Assembly: GCA_963723455.1 (NCBI GenBank)
Contig: CAVRQM010000001.1
Location: 682,001-746,000, forward strand
Reading direction: 5' to 3'
DNA: 64,000 bases
From: CAVRQM01 sp963723455
GTDB lineage: Bacteria; Pseudomonadota; Alphaproteobacteria; Acetobacterales; Acetobacteraceae
The position numbers and the translations under genes are program-made. Below the pieces are notes generated by a model. The model saw only the letters and a program-made list of their open reading frames with translations, was not told the DNA's origin and ran no database searches. Shown here piece after piece: positions 9,893 through 19,050 of the stretch (positions are counted from its first letter, which is position 1; each line of letters begins with the position of its first letter).

Positions 9893-11389
9893 GTGGCCAT
9901 CGCACGCATCCAGAGCTACGCTTTTTCCGGCATCGAGGCCGTCCCGGTCGAGGTTCAGGTGCAGATTTCCTCCGGCCTGCCGGCCTTCCTGGTCGTCGGC
10001 CTGCCGGACAAGGCGGTGGGCGAGGCGCGCGAACGGGTGCGCGCGGCGCTGACCGCAATGGGGCTGTCGCTGCCGCCGCGCCGGGTGCTGATCAACCTGG
10101 CGCCCGCCGACCTGTTGAAAGAGGGCAGTCATTTTGACCTGCCGATCGCCCTGGCGGTGCTCGCCGCCATGGATATCCTGAGCCACGAGGACGTGGCGGA
10201 ATACGCAGCACTCGGCGAGTTGTCGCTGGATGGCGGGGTCAATGCGGTGGCCGGCGTGCTACCGGCGGCGATCGCCGCCTCGGCCGCCGAGCTGGGGCTG
10301 ATCTGCCCGGCGTCGCAGGGCGGCGAGGCTGCCTGGGCCGGGCGCATCTCGGTGCTGGCGGCACCCGACCTGCTGTCGCTGGTCAATCATTTCCGCGGCA
10401 CGCAGCTGCTGGGCGAGCCGGCGCCGGGCGGCATCGCCGAACCGCCGCCGGCCGCCGACATGGCCGACGTGCGCGGCATGGAGACGGCCAAGCGCGCGCT
10501 GGAGGTCGCCGCCGCCGGCGGGCACAACCTGCTGCTGGTCGGGCCGCCCGGCGCGGGGAAATCCATGCTGGCCACCCGGCTGACGCCGCTGCTGCCGGAT
10601 CTGCTGCCGCGCGAGGCGCTGGAGGTCAGCATGATCCACAGCGTCGCCGGGATGCTGGATGGCGGCCGGCTGGTGCAGCGCCCGCCGTATCGCGAGCCGC
10701 ATCACAGCGCCAGTCAGGCGGCGCTGACCGGCGGCGGCCAGCGGGCGCGGCCGGGCGAGGTGTCGCTGGCGCATCGCGGCGTGCTGTTCCTGGACGAGCT
10801 GCCCGAGTTCCCGCGCCCCGCGCTGGAGGCGCTGCGCGGCCCGATGGAGAGCGGCCGCACCACCGTTGCCCGCGCGATGGCGCATGTCACCTATCCGGCG
10901 CGGTTCCAGATGATCGCCGCGATGAACCCGTGCCGCTGCGGCCATCTGGGCGACGCCGCGCGCGAATGTGGCCGCGCCCCGCGCTGCGGCGAGGACTATC
11001 AGGGCCGCATCAGCGGGCCGCTGCTGGACCGCATCGACCTGTCGGTGTCGGTGCAGCCGGTGGCTCCGGCCGAATTGTCGCGGGCGCCGACCGGAGAGAC
11101 TTCGCAGGTGATCGCCGCCCGCGTGGCCGAGGCGCGCGCCCGGCAGCGCGCCCGCGCCGGCGAGCTGAACAATGCCGAGGCCGATGTCGCGGGCTTCGTG
11201 CTGGCTCCCGAGGCGCGGTCGCTGGCCGCGCAGGCGGCGGAGAAGCTGCGCCTGTCGCCGCGCGGCTATGCCCGCACCCTGCGCGTGGCGCGCAGCATCG
11301 CCGACCTGGCGGGATCCGACCCGATCCGCCGGCAGGACGTGGCCGAGGCCCTGGCCTTCCGCCACCGGATGCCGGGGCGGAGCGGGTAG
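9893..11389 (+). CDS. comM: ComM/YifB-family Mg-chelatase-like AAA+ ATPase
   Basis: 498-residue hexameric helicase-type ATPase of the YifB/ComM family. In Vibrio and related bacteria it drives branch migration during natural transformation. In order: an N-terminal ChlI-like domain beginning IARIQSYAFSGIEA, Walker A GPPGAGKSM near residue 220, Walker B GVLFLDELPEF, the small zinc-like segment NPCRCGHLGD...C, and a C-terminal Mg_chelatase_C domain (LRVARSIADLAG). The start is GTG, giving the family-typical MAIARIQS. The frame is intact. It sits alone between dctD and a convergent SDR gene. Confidence 0.94.
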   Translation: MAIARIQSYAFSGIEAVPVEVQVQISSGLPAFLVVGLPDKAVGEARERVRAALTAMGLSLPPRRVLINLAPADLLKEGSHFDLPIALAVLAAMDILSHEDVAEYAALGELSLDGGVNAVAGVLPAAIAASAAELGLICPASQGGEAAWAGRISVLAAPDLLSLVNHFRGTQLLGEPAPGGIAEPPPAADMADVRGMETAKRALEVAAAGGHNLLLVGPPGAGKSMLATRLTPLLPDLLPREALEVSMIHSVAGMLDGGRLVQRPPYREPHHSASQAALTGGGQRARPGEVSLAHRGVLFLDELPEFPRPALEALRGPMESGRTTVARAMAHVTYPARFQMIAAMNPCRCGHLGDAARECGRAPRCGEDYQGRISGPLLDRIDLSVSVQPVAPAELSRAPTGETSQVIAARVAEARARQRARAGELNNAEADVAGFVLAPEARSLAAQAAEKLRLSPRGYARTLRVARSIADLAGSDPIRRQDVAEALAFRHRMPGRSG

Positions 11390-11458
11390 CGCGCGCGGCG
11401 GCGGCGGCGTTCCTGTCCCCCCCCCTCTCCCCTTTCGGAAAGACGAGACGTCTCGCGG

Positions 11459-12247
11459 TTCGGCTGAGATCCAGCCCGCATCGACGACAAACGTCTGGTT
11501 GGTCACCATCCGGCTGTCCTCGGCCGCAAGCCACAGCACCATGCGCGCGATGTCCGGCGGATACAGCCGGCCGGGCAGGCATTGCACGCGGGCCAGCAGC
11601 GCGTCGGTCTGGTCGTCCACCCACAGCGCCAGCTGGCGTTGCGTCATCACCCAGCCCGGCAGCACGCAATTCACGCGGATCCGCTGCTGGCCCAGGTCGC
11701 GCGCGAAACTGCGCGTCAGCGCCTCGATCGCCGCCTTGCTGGCGACGTAGGCCGGCATCCCGCCGATCCCGATGCGCCAGCTGGTCGAGCCGAGATTGAC
11801 GATGGCGCCGCCGCCTTGCGCGATCATGCCCGGGGCGACCGCCTGGATGGCGAAGAACTGGTGGCGCAGGTTCACCGCGATGCGCCCGTCCCAATACTCG
11901 GGCGTCACGTCCTCCCAGCGGTGGCGCTCGTCGTGCGCCGCGTTGTTGACCAGCACGGCCGGCGGCCCGACCGCCTCGGCGCAGGCGGCGATGGCGTGGC
12001 GCAGCGCGGCGATGTCGGTCACGTCGGCGTGCTGGACATGCGGCGGCGGCAGCCCCGATCCGGCGATCCGTCCGGCCAGCGCGGCCGCCGCCGCGGCGTC
12101 GATGTCGAGCAGCGCCACCCGCGCGCCCTGGCGGCAGAAATGCTCGACGATGCTGGCGCCGATCCCGGCCGCGCCGCCGGTGACCAGCACCGTGCGGCCG
12201 CGCAGGCTGGGAAAGACCGCATCCTGCGCCGCCTCTTCTGCTGGCAT
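11459..12247 (-). CDS. SDR-family oxidoreductase, stop codon not found
   Basis: NAD(P)-dependent short-chain dehydrogenase of about 260 residues. It has the Rossmann motif TGGAAGIG, the VLVNNAA strand, catalytic Tyr and Lys in YVASK, and the C-terminal strand TNQTFVVDAGW seen in sugar and sugar-acid dehydrogenases. The start is fixed by a perfect AGGAGG 8 bases upstream. The family normally ends within a few residues of VVDAGW, but no stop occurs here in that frame or its neighbours, and the frame runs on antisense into comM. The end given is where homology stops. A base error around 11400-11460, next to long C runs, is likely. It is divergent from the SIS gene by 69 bases, so a shared sugar-related role is possible. 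Confidence 0.8.
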
Positions 12248-12316
12248 CGGCAAACCTCCTATGGTCCGCGCCGTACCGGGCCAGACGGACCGGGGCGCCG
12301 GGGGAGGACGATAGAG

Positions 12317-13330
12317 ATGACCCTGATGCAGGACGAGACCCGCGAGAGCGCCGACGCCGCGGCGCGCTGTCTGGCCCAGCATGCCGCCTTCGCCGCCGCG
12401 GCGGCGCGACTGCGGTCGCTGGACCCGGCGCTGGTGGTGGTGTGCGCGCGCGGCAGCTCGGGCCATGCGGGCACCTTCCTGCGCTACCTGCTGGCGCGCG
12501 AGCTGGGGCTGGTGGCGGCCGCGGCGATGCCGTCGATCGCCAGCCTATACGGGCGGCGGCAGCGCATGGCGGGCGCGCTGTTCGTGGCGGTCAGCCAGTC
12601 CGGCCGCAGCCCCGACCTGCTGGCGCAGACCGCGCAGGCGCGCGCCGCCGGAGCGTTCTGCCTGGCGCTGGTCAACGCGCCGGACTCGCCGCTGGCGGCG
12701 GCCTGCGACATGGTGATCGACGTCGCCGCCGGGCCCGAGCGCAGCGTCGCCGCCACCAAATCGGTGATCGCCAGCATGGCCGCGGCCCTGGCGCTGACCG
12801 CCGCCTGGACCGGCGATGCGGCGATGGCGGCGGCGGCGTCGCGCCTGCCGGAGCGGCTGGCCGCGGCGTTGGCGCTGGACTGGTCGGCGCTGGTCGAGGT
12901 TTTGGCCGGGATCGAGCGGATGCTGGTGGTCGGCCGCGGCGCCGGCCTGGCGGTGGCCAGCGAGGCGGCGCTGAAACTGAGCGAGACGGCCGGGATCGCC
13001 GGGCTGGCCTATAGCTCGGCCGAGCTGGCGCACGGGCCGCGCGTGCTGGCCGGGGAGACGATGCCGGTGCTGGGCTTCGTGCAGACCGACGCGGCGCGCG
13101 CGGGCACGCTGGCGCTGCTGGGCGACCTGGCGCGCGGGGCGCCGGTGCTGGCGGCGGGGGTGGACGGCGGCGGCGTCGTTTGCCTGCCGGCGCTGCCGGC
13201 CGCGCATCCGGACGCGGATCTGGTGGCGATGCTGGCCAGCTTCTACCTGGCGGCGGAGGCCGCCGCCCGCCGGCGCGGCCGCGACCCGGACCGGCCGCCG
13301 GGGCTGCTGAAGGTGACCCAGACGGTTTAG
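12317..13330 (+). CDS. SIS-domain protein, GlmS-isomerase-like (NagB-II/AgaS type)
   Basis: 337-residue protein with two sugar isomerase (SIS) domains and no glutaminase domain. That is the architecture of NagB-II/AgaS-type aminosugar-phosphate deaminase-isomerases. Visible are the first SIS phosphate-binding loop CARGSSGHAG near residue 45, the second SIS motif VAVSQSGRSPD, and the C-terminal half with GRGAGLAVASEAALKLSE and SSAELAHGP, matching the GlmS E-L-K-H-G-P region. The ribosome-binding site GGGGAGGA lies about 9 bases before the ATG. The substrate is probably an amino-sugar phosphate (inference). The frame is intact and it is the last clearly native gene before the island. Confidence 0.88.
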   Translation: MTLMQDETRESADAAARCLAQHAAFAAAAARLRSLDPALVVVCARGSSGHAGTFLRYLLARELGLVAAAAMPSIASLYGRRQRMAGALFVAVSQSGRSPDLLAQTAQARAAGAFCLALVNAPDSPLAAACDMVIDVAAGPERSVAATKSVIASMAAALALTAAWTGDAAMAAAASRLPERLAAALALDWSALVEVLAGIERMLVVGRGAGLAVASEAALKLSETAGIAGLAYSSAELAHGPRVLAGETMPVLGFVQTDAARAGTLALLGDLARGAPVLAAGVDGGGVVCLPALPAAHPDADLVAMLASFYLAAEAAARRRGRDPDRPPGLLKVTQTV

Positions 13331-13334
13331 GGTC

Positions 13335-14372
13335 GTGGTGTCAATATCAGGCATGCGCGGCGGCGCGCGTTCGCGCGCCGACCTCCGGCACGGCTATGCC
13401 GGGACGATCTACAAGGGCCAGGGCAAGACCCTGGACCGGACATACCTCTACCACACCGAGCATTGGCGATCGGCGGCGAGCTATGTCGCACTGACCCGGC
13501 AGCGGGAGAGTGCCGAGGTGTTCGTCGCGCGGGAGACGGCGCGGGACGCCGGCCAGCTCGCCCGGCAGATGGCGCGCGGCGAAGTGCGGGCGGCGTCGAT
13601 CGCGTGGCCGACGCGGGACGAGCTGACCAAGGAGCAGAAGCAGGAGGCCGAGCGCGAGGACCGGGGCCGCCAGCTGCGGGACGCGCTGACGTACAACACG
13701 CGGCAGGGCGGCACGCTCGACCAGGTGCGCGGGCTGCTGTCGCCGGCCGGGCGCGAGCTGGTGGACGCCTTGGGCGCCAAGATCGACCGCGAGTTCCGGG
13801 GCACCGATGCCGAGCGCCACGAGCTGAAGCTGCACGGCGTGCGCAAGCTGGCCGAGAAGGAGGTGCGCGAGGGGCCGGTCGATCCGGTTTACGTCCGCCG
13901 CCAGGCTGCCGCGTGGGAAGCTCAGGCGCAGGAGAAGGCGCGCGAGGGCGAACGCTATGACGCCCGGCAGCGGCGGAAGGAGGAGCTGGTATCCGCCGCA
14001 TGGCGCGAGGGCCGGGCCGATCCGCGCGTGGCCAACGAGCTGGACGGGTTCATGGCCGCAGCCAGCCAACGGCTTGGCGAGGAAGGCATGCGGAATGCGT
14101 CCCGCGCCGCCAGCAGCGGCAGAAGCATGACCGTGCCCGGCGTCGGGCGTGAGCACCAGGCCGGGCTGGACGAGCTGGCCCGCAGCTTCGTGCAGGGGCG
14201 CGACGGGATGGCGCTCAGCGCGGCGTGGGACCAGCGGGTTGAGCGGGAGGCGAAGGAGGCCGAGCGGCAGCGCGCGCGGGCCGAGGAGCGGGAGCGCCGG
14301 GGACTGCCGCCAGAGCCGGAGCAGGACCGCGAGCGGCAGAGGGAAGGGCGCGGACTAGGGTTGGGAAGGTAG
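13335..14372 (+). pseudogene. 5'-truncated conjugative relaxase/helicase TraA (C-terminal fragment)
   Basis: 345 codons equivalent to the extreme C-terminal part of Ti-type TraA/MobA-MobL relaxase-helicases, which run past 900 residues. Homology starts abruptly at ADLRHGYAGTIYKGQGKTLD (about 13376), helicase motif V, then SYVALTRQRE (motif VI). A long charged, coiled-coil-rich tail follows (Lys/Glu/Arg repeats up to EQDRERQREGRG). The relaxase domain and Walker A region are missing, so it cannot nick or unwind DNA. It lies only 46 bases after the SIS gene and marks the left edge of the island. It is best read as the scar of a conjugative or integrative element. Confidence 0.88.
13361..13380 (+). 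terminator. GC hairpin after the SIS gene, at the island edge
   Basis: CGGCGCGCG and CGCGCGCCG form a perfect 9-bp stem with a 2-base loop, 30 bases after the SIS stop. There is no T run, so a Rho-independent terminator is only possible. The stem is also right where homology to the relaxase fragment begins. Confidence 0.35.
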
Positions 14373-14379
14373 AAGGAAT

Positions 14380-14426
14380 TGATCGCCATTTGCGATCATC
14401 AATGCCTAGAATGCCATCATTGATGA
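14380..14426. promoter_or_regulatory. Double inverted-repeat operator upstream of the toxin-antitoxin pair
   Basis: Two perfect inverted repeats overlap by three bases. TGATCGC/GCGATCA has 7-base arms at 14380-14386 and 14392-14398. TCATCAATG/CATTGATGA has 9-base arms at 14396-14404 and 14418-14426. They end 12 bases before the antitoxin start. FitA-like ribbon-helix-helix antitoxins autoregulate through such repeats. Confidence 0.6.
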
Positions 14427-14438
14427 CAGGGCAAGGCC

Positions 14439-14687
14439 GTGGCGAGCATTACCATCCGCAATCTCGATGATTCGCTGAAATCCCGCCTTCGCATCCAGGC
14501 AGCCGTGCATGGCCGCTCGATGGAGGACGAGGCCCGCGATATCCTCCGGTCAGCGCTCAGCCGCGAGCCGACGCGCAAGGGCAGCCTGGCCGCTTCCATC
14601 CGCGCCAGGTTCGCGCCGCTGGGTGGCGTCGAGCTGCCGGTTATCGCCCGCGAGCCGATGCGCGCGCCGCCGTCCTTCGACGAATGA
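14439..14687 (+). CDS. FitA-like ribbon-helix-helix antitoxin
   Basis: 82-residue antitoxin of the Arc/FitA family. The N-terminus MASITIRNLDDSLKSRLR is the DNA-binding beta strand plus first helix. The second helix is AAVHGRSMEDEARDILRSAL, and the rest is a flexible toxin-binding tail. It starts with GTG just after AAGG. It should neutralise the PIN toxin encoded 4 bases upstream of its own stop, and repress the operon through the repeats at 14380-14426. It lies inside the island between the relaxase scar and hsdM. Confidence 0.9.
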   Translation: MASITIRNLDDSLKSRLRIQAAVHGRSMEDEARDILRSALSREPTRKGSLAASIRARFAPLGGVELPVIAREPMRAPPSFDE

Positions 14688-15115
14688 TCCTCTTGGACAC
14701 GAATATCCTGTCCGAGCTGATGCGTCCGGCGCCGGAAAAGGGAGTGGAGCAGTGGCTCGCGGACCAGCCCGACGCGAGCGTGTTCATTTCCGCCATCACC
14801 GAAGCAGAGCTGCGCTATGGCGTAGCCCTGTTGCCGGCCGGCAAGCGGCGATCCACCCTTGCAACTGTCATCGAGGACATGCTCGGGGAGGATTTCACCG
14901 GCCGCATCTTGCCGTTCGACAGCGCGGCGGCTGTGGCGTTTGCGGAGATCGCGGCAACCCGCCGCCAAGCTGGCCGGCCCATTGCCCAGGCCGATGCGCA
15001 GATCGCCGCCATCGCACGGTCGCGGGGTGCCGCTCTCGCGACCCGCAATGTGCCTGATTTCGAAGGGTGCGGAATAGACGTGGTCAATCCATGGACAGAA
15101 GCTGGACTTAATTAA
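14684..15115 (+). CDS. PIN-domain toxin, FitB/VapC family
   Basis: 143-residue PIN ribonuclease. The acidic active-site residues are visible in LLDTNILSELMRP (Asp5), ISAITEAELRYG (the central Glu) and AQADAQIAAIA (the third Asp), with a closing NVPDFEGCGIDVVNPW segment typical of FitB/VapC. Such toxins cleave tRNA or other structured RNA when the antitoxin is lost. The ATG overlaps the antitoxin stop (ATGA), and its own last base is the first base of hsdM, so toxin-antitoxin and restriction genes are physically chained. The frame is intact. Confidence 0.92.
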   Translation: MILLDTNILSELMRPAPEKGVEQWLADQPDASVFISAITEAELRYGVALLPAGKRRSTLATVIEDMLGEDFTGRILPFDSAAAVAFAEIAATRRQAGRPIAQADAQIAAIARSRGAALATRNVPDFEGCGIDVVNPWTEAGLN

Positions 15116-16567
15116 TGTTCGAGCAAACCTTCAAGAATATCGACGATGTGCTTTGGAAAGAGGCTGGCTGCACGACAGAGCTCGACTACACCGAGCAGAC
15201 GTCGTGGATTTTGTTCCTCAAATACCTGGATGACCTTGAGCAGGGCCGGGCGATGGAGGCCGAGCTTGTCGGCAAACCCTACGCGTTCATCATCGACGCC
15301 GCGCATAAGTGGTCGAAATGGGCCGCCCCCAAGAAGGCCAACGGCACGTTCGATCATGACAACGCGCTGACCGGTGACGATCTGATCGACTACGTGAACC
15401 GGCAGCTATTCCCTTACCTTCAGGGATTCAAGCAGCGGGCCACAAGCCCTGACACTATTGAATACAAGTCGGCGAGATTTTCAGCGAGATCAAAAATCGG
15501 TTTCAGAGCGGCTACTCGCTGCGCGATGCGCTGGAGCTGATCGACGAATTGCGCTTCCAGTCGCAGAAGGAAAAGCACGAGCTTTCCCATCTGTATGAAG
15601 CCAAAATCAAGAACATGGGCAACGCCGGCCGGAATGGCGGCGAGGACTACACGCCGCGCCCGCTGATCCGCGCGATGATCGCGGTGACGAAGCCGAAGCT
15701 GGGTGAGCGCATCTATGATGGTGCGCTCGGATCGGGCGGGCTTCCTGTGCGAGGCATACGAGTATCTTCGTCGCGGTGAGCTGACCACAAGCCAGCTCAA
15801 GACCCTGCAAACTCGCACCTTCTACGGCAAAGAAAAGAAGAGCCTCGCCTACGTTATCGCCACGATGAACATGATTCTACATGGCATCGACGCACCGAAC
15901 ATCGTTCATACCAATACGCTGGCCGAAAACCTGAGCGACGTTCAGGAGAAGGACCGCTTCGACGTGATCTTGGCCAACCCGCCGTTCGGCGGGAAGGAGC
16001 GGCCGGAGGTGCAGCAGAACTTCCCCATCAAGACGGGGGAAACAGCGTTCCTCTTCCTGCAGCATTTCATCAAGGACCTAAAGGCGGGCGGCCGTGCCGC
16101 CATTGTCATCAAGAACACCTTCCTTTCAAACTCGGACGGTGCATCGCGTGCATTGCGGCAGGAACTGTTGGAAAGCTGCAACCTGCACACCGTGCTGGAT
16201 TGTCCTGGGGGAACGTTCCAAGGGGCAGGCGTGAAGACGGTTGTGCTGTTTTTTGTAAAAGGGCTCGCCGACCCGAAAAGTCTGGTTTTACCAGCTTAAC
16301 CCCGGTCGGAGCATGGGGAAAACGAATTCGCTGAATGACAACGACCTGAAGGAGTTCGTGGCGCTGCAGGCGAGTTTTGCAGAGACGGACAAGTCCTGGT
16401 CTGTTGATGTAACGGATATCGATCGGAGCACTTTTGATCTTTCAATAAAGAACCCCAGCAAGCCCGAAGACGACGCGTTGCGCGGCCCCCATGAGATCAT
16501 TGCTGAGATCATGGCGCTTGATCTTGAAAACGCCGCGATTCTTGAGGACTTGAGGGCACTGTTATGA
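15115..16567 (+). pseudogene. hsdM: Type I restriction-modification DNA methyltransferase subunit HsdM, three frameshifts
   Basis: N6-adenine methyltransferase subunit, about 484 residues when the frame is followed. The N-terminal helical domain (FEQTFKNIDDVLWKEAG) is followed by the SAM motif I region (YDGALGS.GFLCEAYEYL), catalytic motif IV NPPFGGKE, and the C-terminal KTNSLNDNDLKEFV. Three single-base breaks interrupt it. One A is missing after 15468 (EYK to IGEIF), one extra G lies near 15740 inside motif I, and one extra base near 16264 precedes RKVWFYQL. Without them the protein is full length. They may be sequence errors, but the neighbouring hsdS is independently inactivated. It overlaps the PIN toxin stop. 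Confidence 0.9.
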
Positions 16568-17399
16568 GAGATGGCTGGAAAACCGCAACCCTGGGTGATG
16601 TACTCGCCCTAATAAGAAACGGGACCAATTGCGAACAGACTAAAGTCGCTGGCGGGGTAAAGATAAGCCGTATCGAAACAATAGCAACGTCGTCGGTCAA
16701 CCCTGAAAAGGTAGGCTATGCCATATTGACAGAGAAAGTCTAAAAGAATAACTTCAAGTTAGGCATAAACGACATTCTGTTTAGTCATATAAACAGCGCT
16801 CCCCACGTTGGAAAGACTGCTATCGTGGAGCACGACCACGACATATATCATGGCATAAATCTCTTACTGTTCCGTCCAACGGACGAGATCGACCCAAGAT
16901 ACTTACAATACTATTTAACAATCCTGCATAAGTCGGGATACTGGAGAGGAGTATGTAAGCAATCTGTCAACCAAGCTAGCGTCAATCAGACTGACATAAA
17001 GAAAGTAAAAATTACATATCCGAATTCTATTAAAGAGCAAAAGCGTATTGTTGCCATTCTCGATGAAGCGTTCGAGGGGATCGACACGGCGATGGCGAAC
17101 GCCAAGAAGAACATCGCCAATACGCGAGAGTTGTTTGAAAGTTATTTGAATTCTGTATTCACCAAAAGGGTAGAATCCTGGTCGAAGAAGAGCTTGGAAG
17201 AAATTGGACGACTTCAGACGGGCACTACCCCGAAGACTTTCGAGAAAGAGAATTCGGAACCTATATACCGTTTATCAAGCCCGGTGACTTTAGAGAGGAC
17301 GGTTCGCTGGATTATGAGAACGAGGGGCTTAGCAAACTCGGGCTGACGCAATCGCGTCTTATCCGGTCGGGATCAGCGGTGATGGTCTGCATCGGCGCT

Positions 17400-18430
17400 G
17401 ACCTGAGCCCCAATTTCCTCCACTCAAAAGTAGAGTCCATGGTTGCCGTCACGCCATCGTGCCGGTGTTTCTCGGTTCGGTCGAGCGCCGTTTCTCCGCC
17501 CCGGCCGTATTCTCCCGAGCCGTCGCGCGCAGCCTGGGTCAAGGCTGGCCGAAGGCCACCGCCGCAGGCGGCGCGCAGCGGCCTTGACGCGGGCGAGCAC
17601 GGCGGCACGCTGAGCCAGCCGGGTGCGCGGCCCCCCAGGGCCGAGTGCGGCCGCACCTCGTTGTAGTCCTGCCGCCACGCCGCCAGCACCGCGCGCGCCT
17701 GCCGCGCCGAGGTGAACACCGTCTCGTTCAGGCATTCGTCGCGCAGCTGGCCGTTGAAGCTTTCGACGAAGCCGTTCTGCTGCGGCTTGCCGGGGGCGAT
17801 GTAGTGCCAGGCGACGCCGCGGTCCTGCGACCAGCACCAGCATGGCGCTGCTGGTCAGCTCCGTTCCATTGTCGCTGACCACGCGTCGACGGCCAGCCCG
17901 CGCCCCGCCGCGATCGCGTCCAGCTCGCGCGCCACGCGCCGGCCGGAGAGAGAGGTGTCGGCGACCAGGGCCAGGCATTCCCGCGTGAAATCGTCGACCA
18001 CGCACAGCACCCGGAACCGTCGCCCGTCCGACAGCGTGTCGGACACGAAGTCGAGCGACCAGCGCTGGTTCGGGCCGCCGGCGGCGTCATCGGCGCCCGT
18101 GTCCCGAGCGCCCGCTTGCGACCGCCGCGACGGCGCACCTGCAGCCGCTCCGCGGCATACAGCCGCCGCAGCTTCTTGTGGTTCATCCAGACGCCCTCGC
18201 GCGCCAGCAGCAGGCCGAGCCGCCGATAGCCGAACCGCCGCCGTTCGGCCGCCAGCGCCCGCAGCCGCGCTCGCGGCGACGCATCGTCCGGCGCGCCGGC
18301 CACGATAGCGGACCGTCGTGCGATCGGCGCCGATGATCGCGACACGCCTGACGCTCGCTCATCCGACGTGATGCTCACGCAGATGAGCAACGGCCTCGCG
18401 CCGTGCGGCGGGCGTCACCATTTTTTTGCG
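17400..18430 (-). pseudogene. IS3-family transposase OrfB (DDE), frameshifted
   Basis: The integrase-core transposase is spread over all three minus frames. Pieces in order are MVTPAARREAVAHLREHHVG, RRRFGYRRLGLLLAREG with MNHKKLRRLYAAERLQV, the first catalytic Asp in QRWSLDFVSDTLSDGR, the second in VVSDNGTELTSSAM, and the Glu with FNGQLRDECLNETVF and YNEVRPHSALGGRAP. At least three frame breaks separate them. As written it cannot make an active transposase. Confidence 0.85.
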
Positions 18431-18655
18431 GCGACGTCTTTCAGCATCGCGTTGTCCAGCATGGCCTCCGCCAGCAGCTTCTTGAGCCGCGCGTTCTCCG
18501 CCTCCAGCGTCCGCAGCCGCCGCGCCTCGGACACCTCCAGCCCGCCGAACTTCGCCTTCCACTGGTAGAACGTCGCCGGACTGAGCCCGTGCTTGCGGCA
18601 CACATCCGCCGTCGATGATCCGGCCTCCTGCTCCCGCAGCACGCCGATGATGACC
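18415..18655 (-). pseudogene. IS3-family transposase OrfA, 5'-truncated
   Basis: Helix-turn-helix DNA-binding subunit, read from IIGVLREQEAGSSTADVC through RKHGLSPATFYQWKAKFGG, then a leucine-zipper segment (LRTLEAENARLKKLLAEAML) and the end DNAMLKDVAAKKW. The first 8-10 family residues, including the usual EEQ, are replaced by unrelated codons, so the native start is gone. Near the stop is a run of seven A on the minus strand (18421-18427), the classic slippery site for programmed -1 frameshifting into OrfB in this family. Confidence 0.85.
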
Positions 18656-19050
18656 ATCGGGAAGGCCGGGTTTGCGGAGCGAGACATATCTGCCAATCAG
18701 CAGATCAACGCAGTCACGCCGAGCGAGGGAATTGCCGGGAAGTTCCTTTACTACCAGATGATTTCCGACGGATTTCAGAAACAGGTGTCTGCGAATTCGG
18801 CGCAGGCGACCCTTCCGATCATCAACAAGACCAAATGGGGCGGACTGGTTCTGCTGTTGCCCCCTACGCGCCAAGAGCAGGAGCAGCTTGTAAGCAAACT
18901 TGACCAGCTATCTTCCGAAGTTCAACGGCTTGAAGAGACTTACCGGCAGAAGCTCGCCAGCCTCGCAGAGCTGAAAAAGGCCATCCTGCAAAAGGCCTTT
19001 GCCGGTGAGTTGACCGCTCAGCCGGACAAGGCTCTGCCACAGGCCGCCGA

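Larger units (their letters stand above)
17399..18655 (-). mobile_element. IS3-family insertion in hsdS, one end missing
   Basis: The element runs opposite to hsdS. The orfB-side end begins TGACCTGAGCCCCAATTTCC, a typical IS3-family terminal inverted repeat. At the orfA side no matching repeat exists. orfA is cut at its Ile-Ile-Gly-Val-Leu stretch, and the next bases are hsdS codons ACC ATC GGG AAG in the correct frame. About 50-60 bases of the left end appear lost. No clean target duplication can be defined. Confidence 0.85.

Noticed and set aside
10259..12247. One very long minus-strand frame through the SDR gene and across comM
   Set aside because: Only the first 260 codons match a family. 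The rest is antisense to intact comM and is Arg/Gln-rich as expected of a GC-rich shadow.
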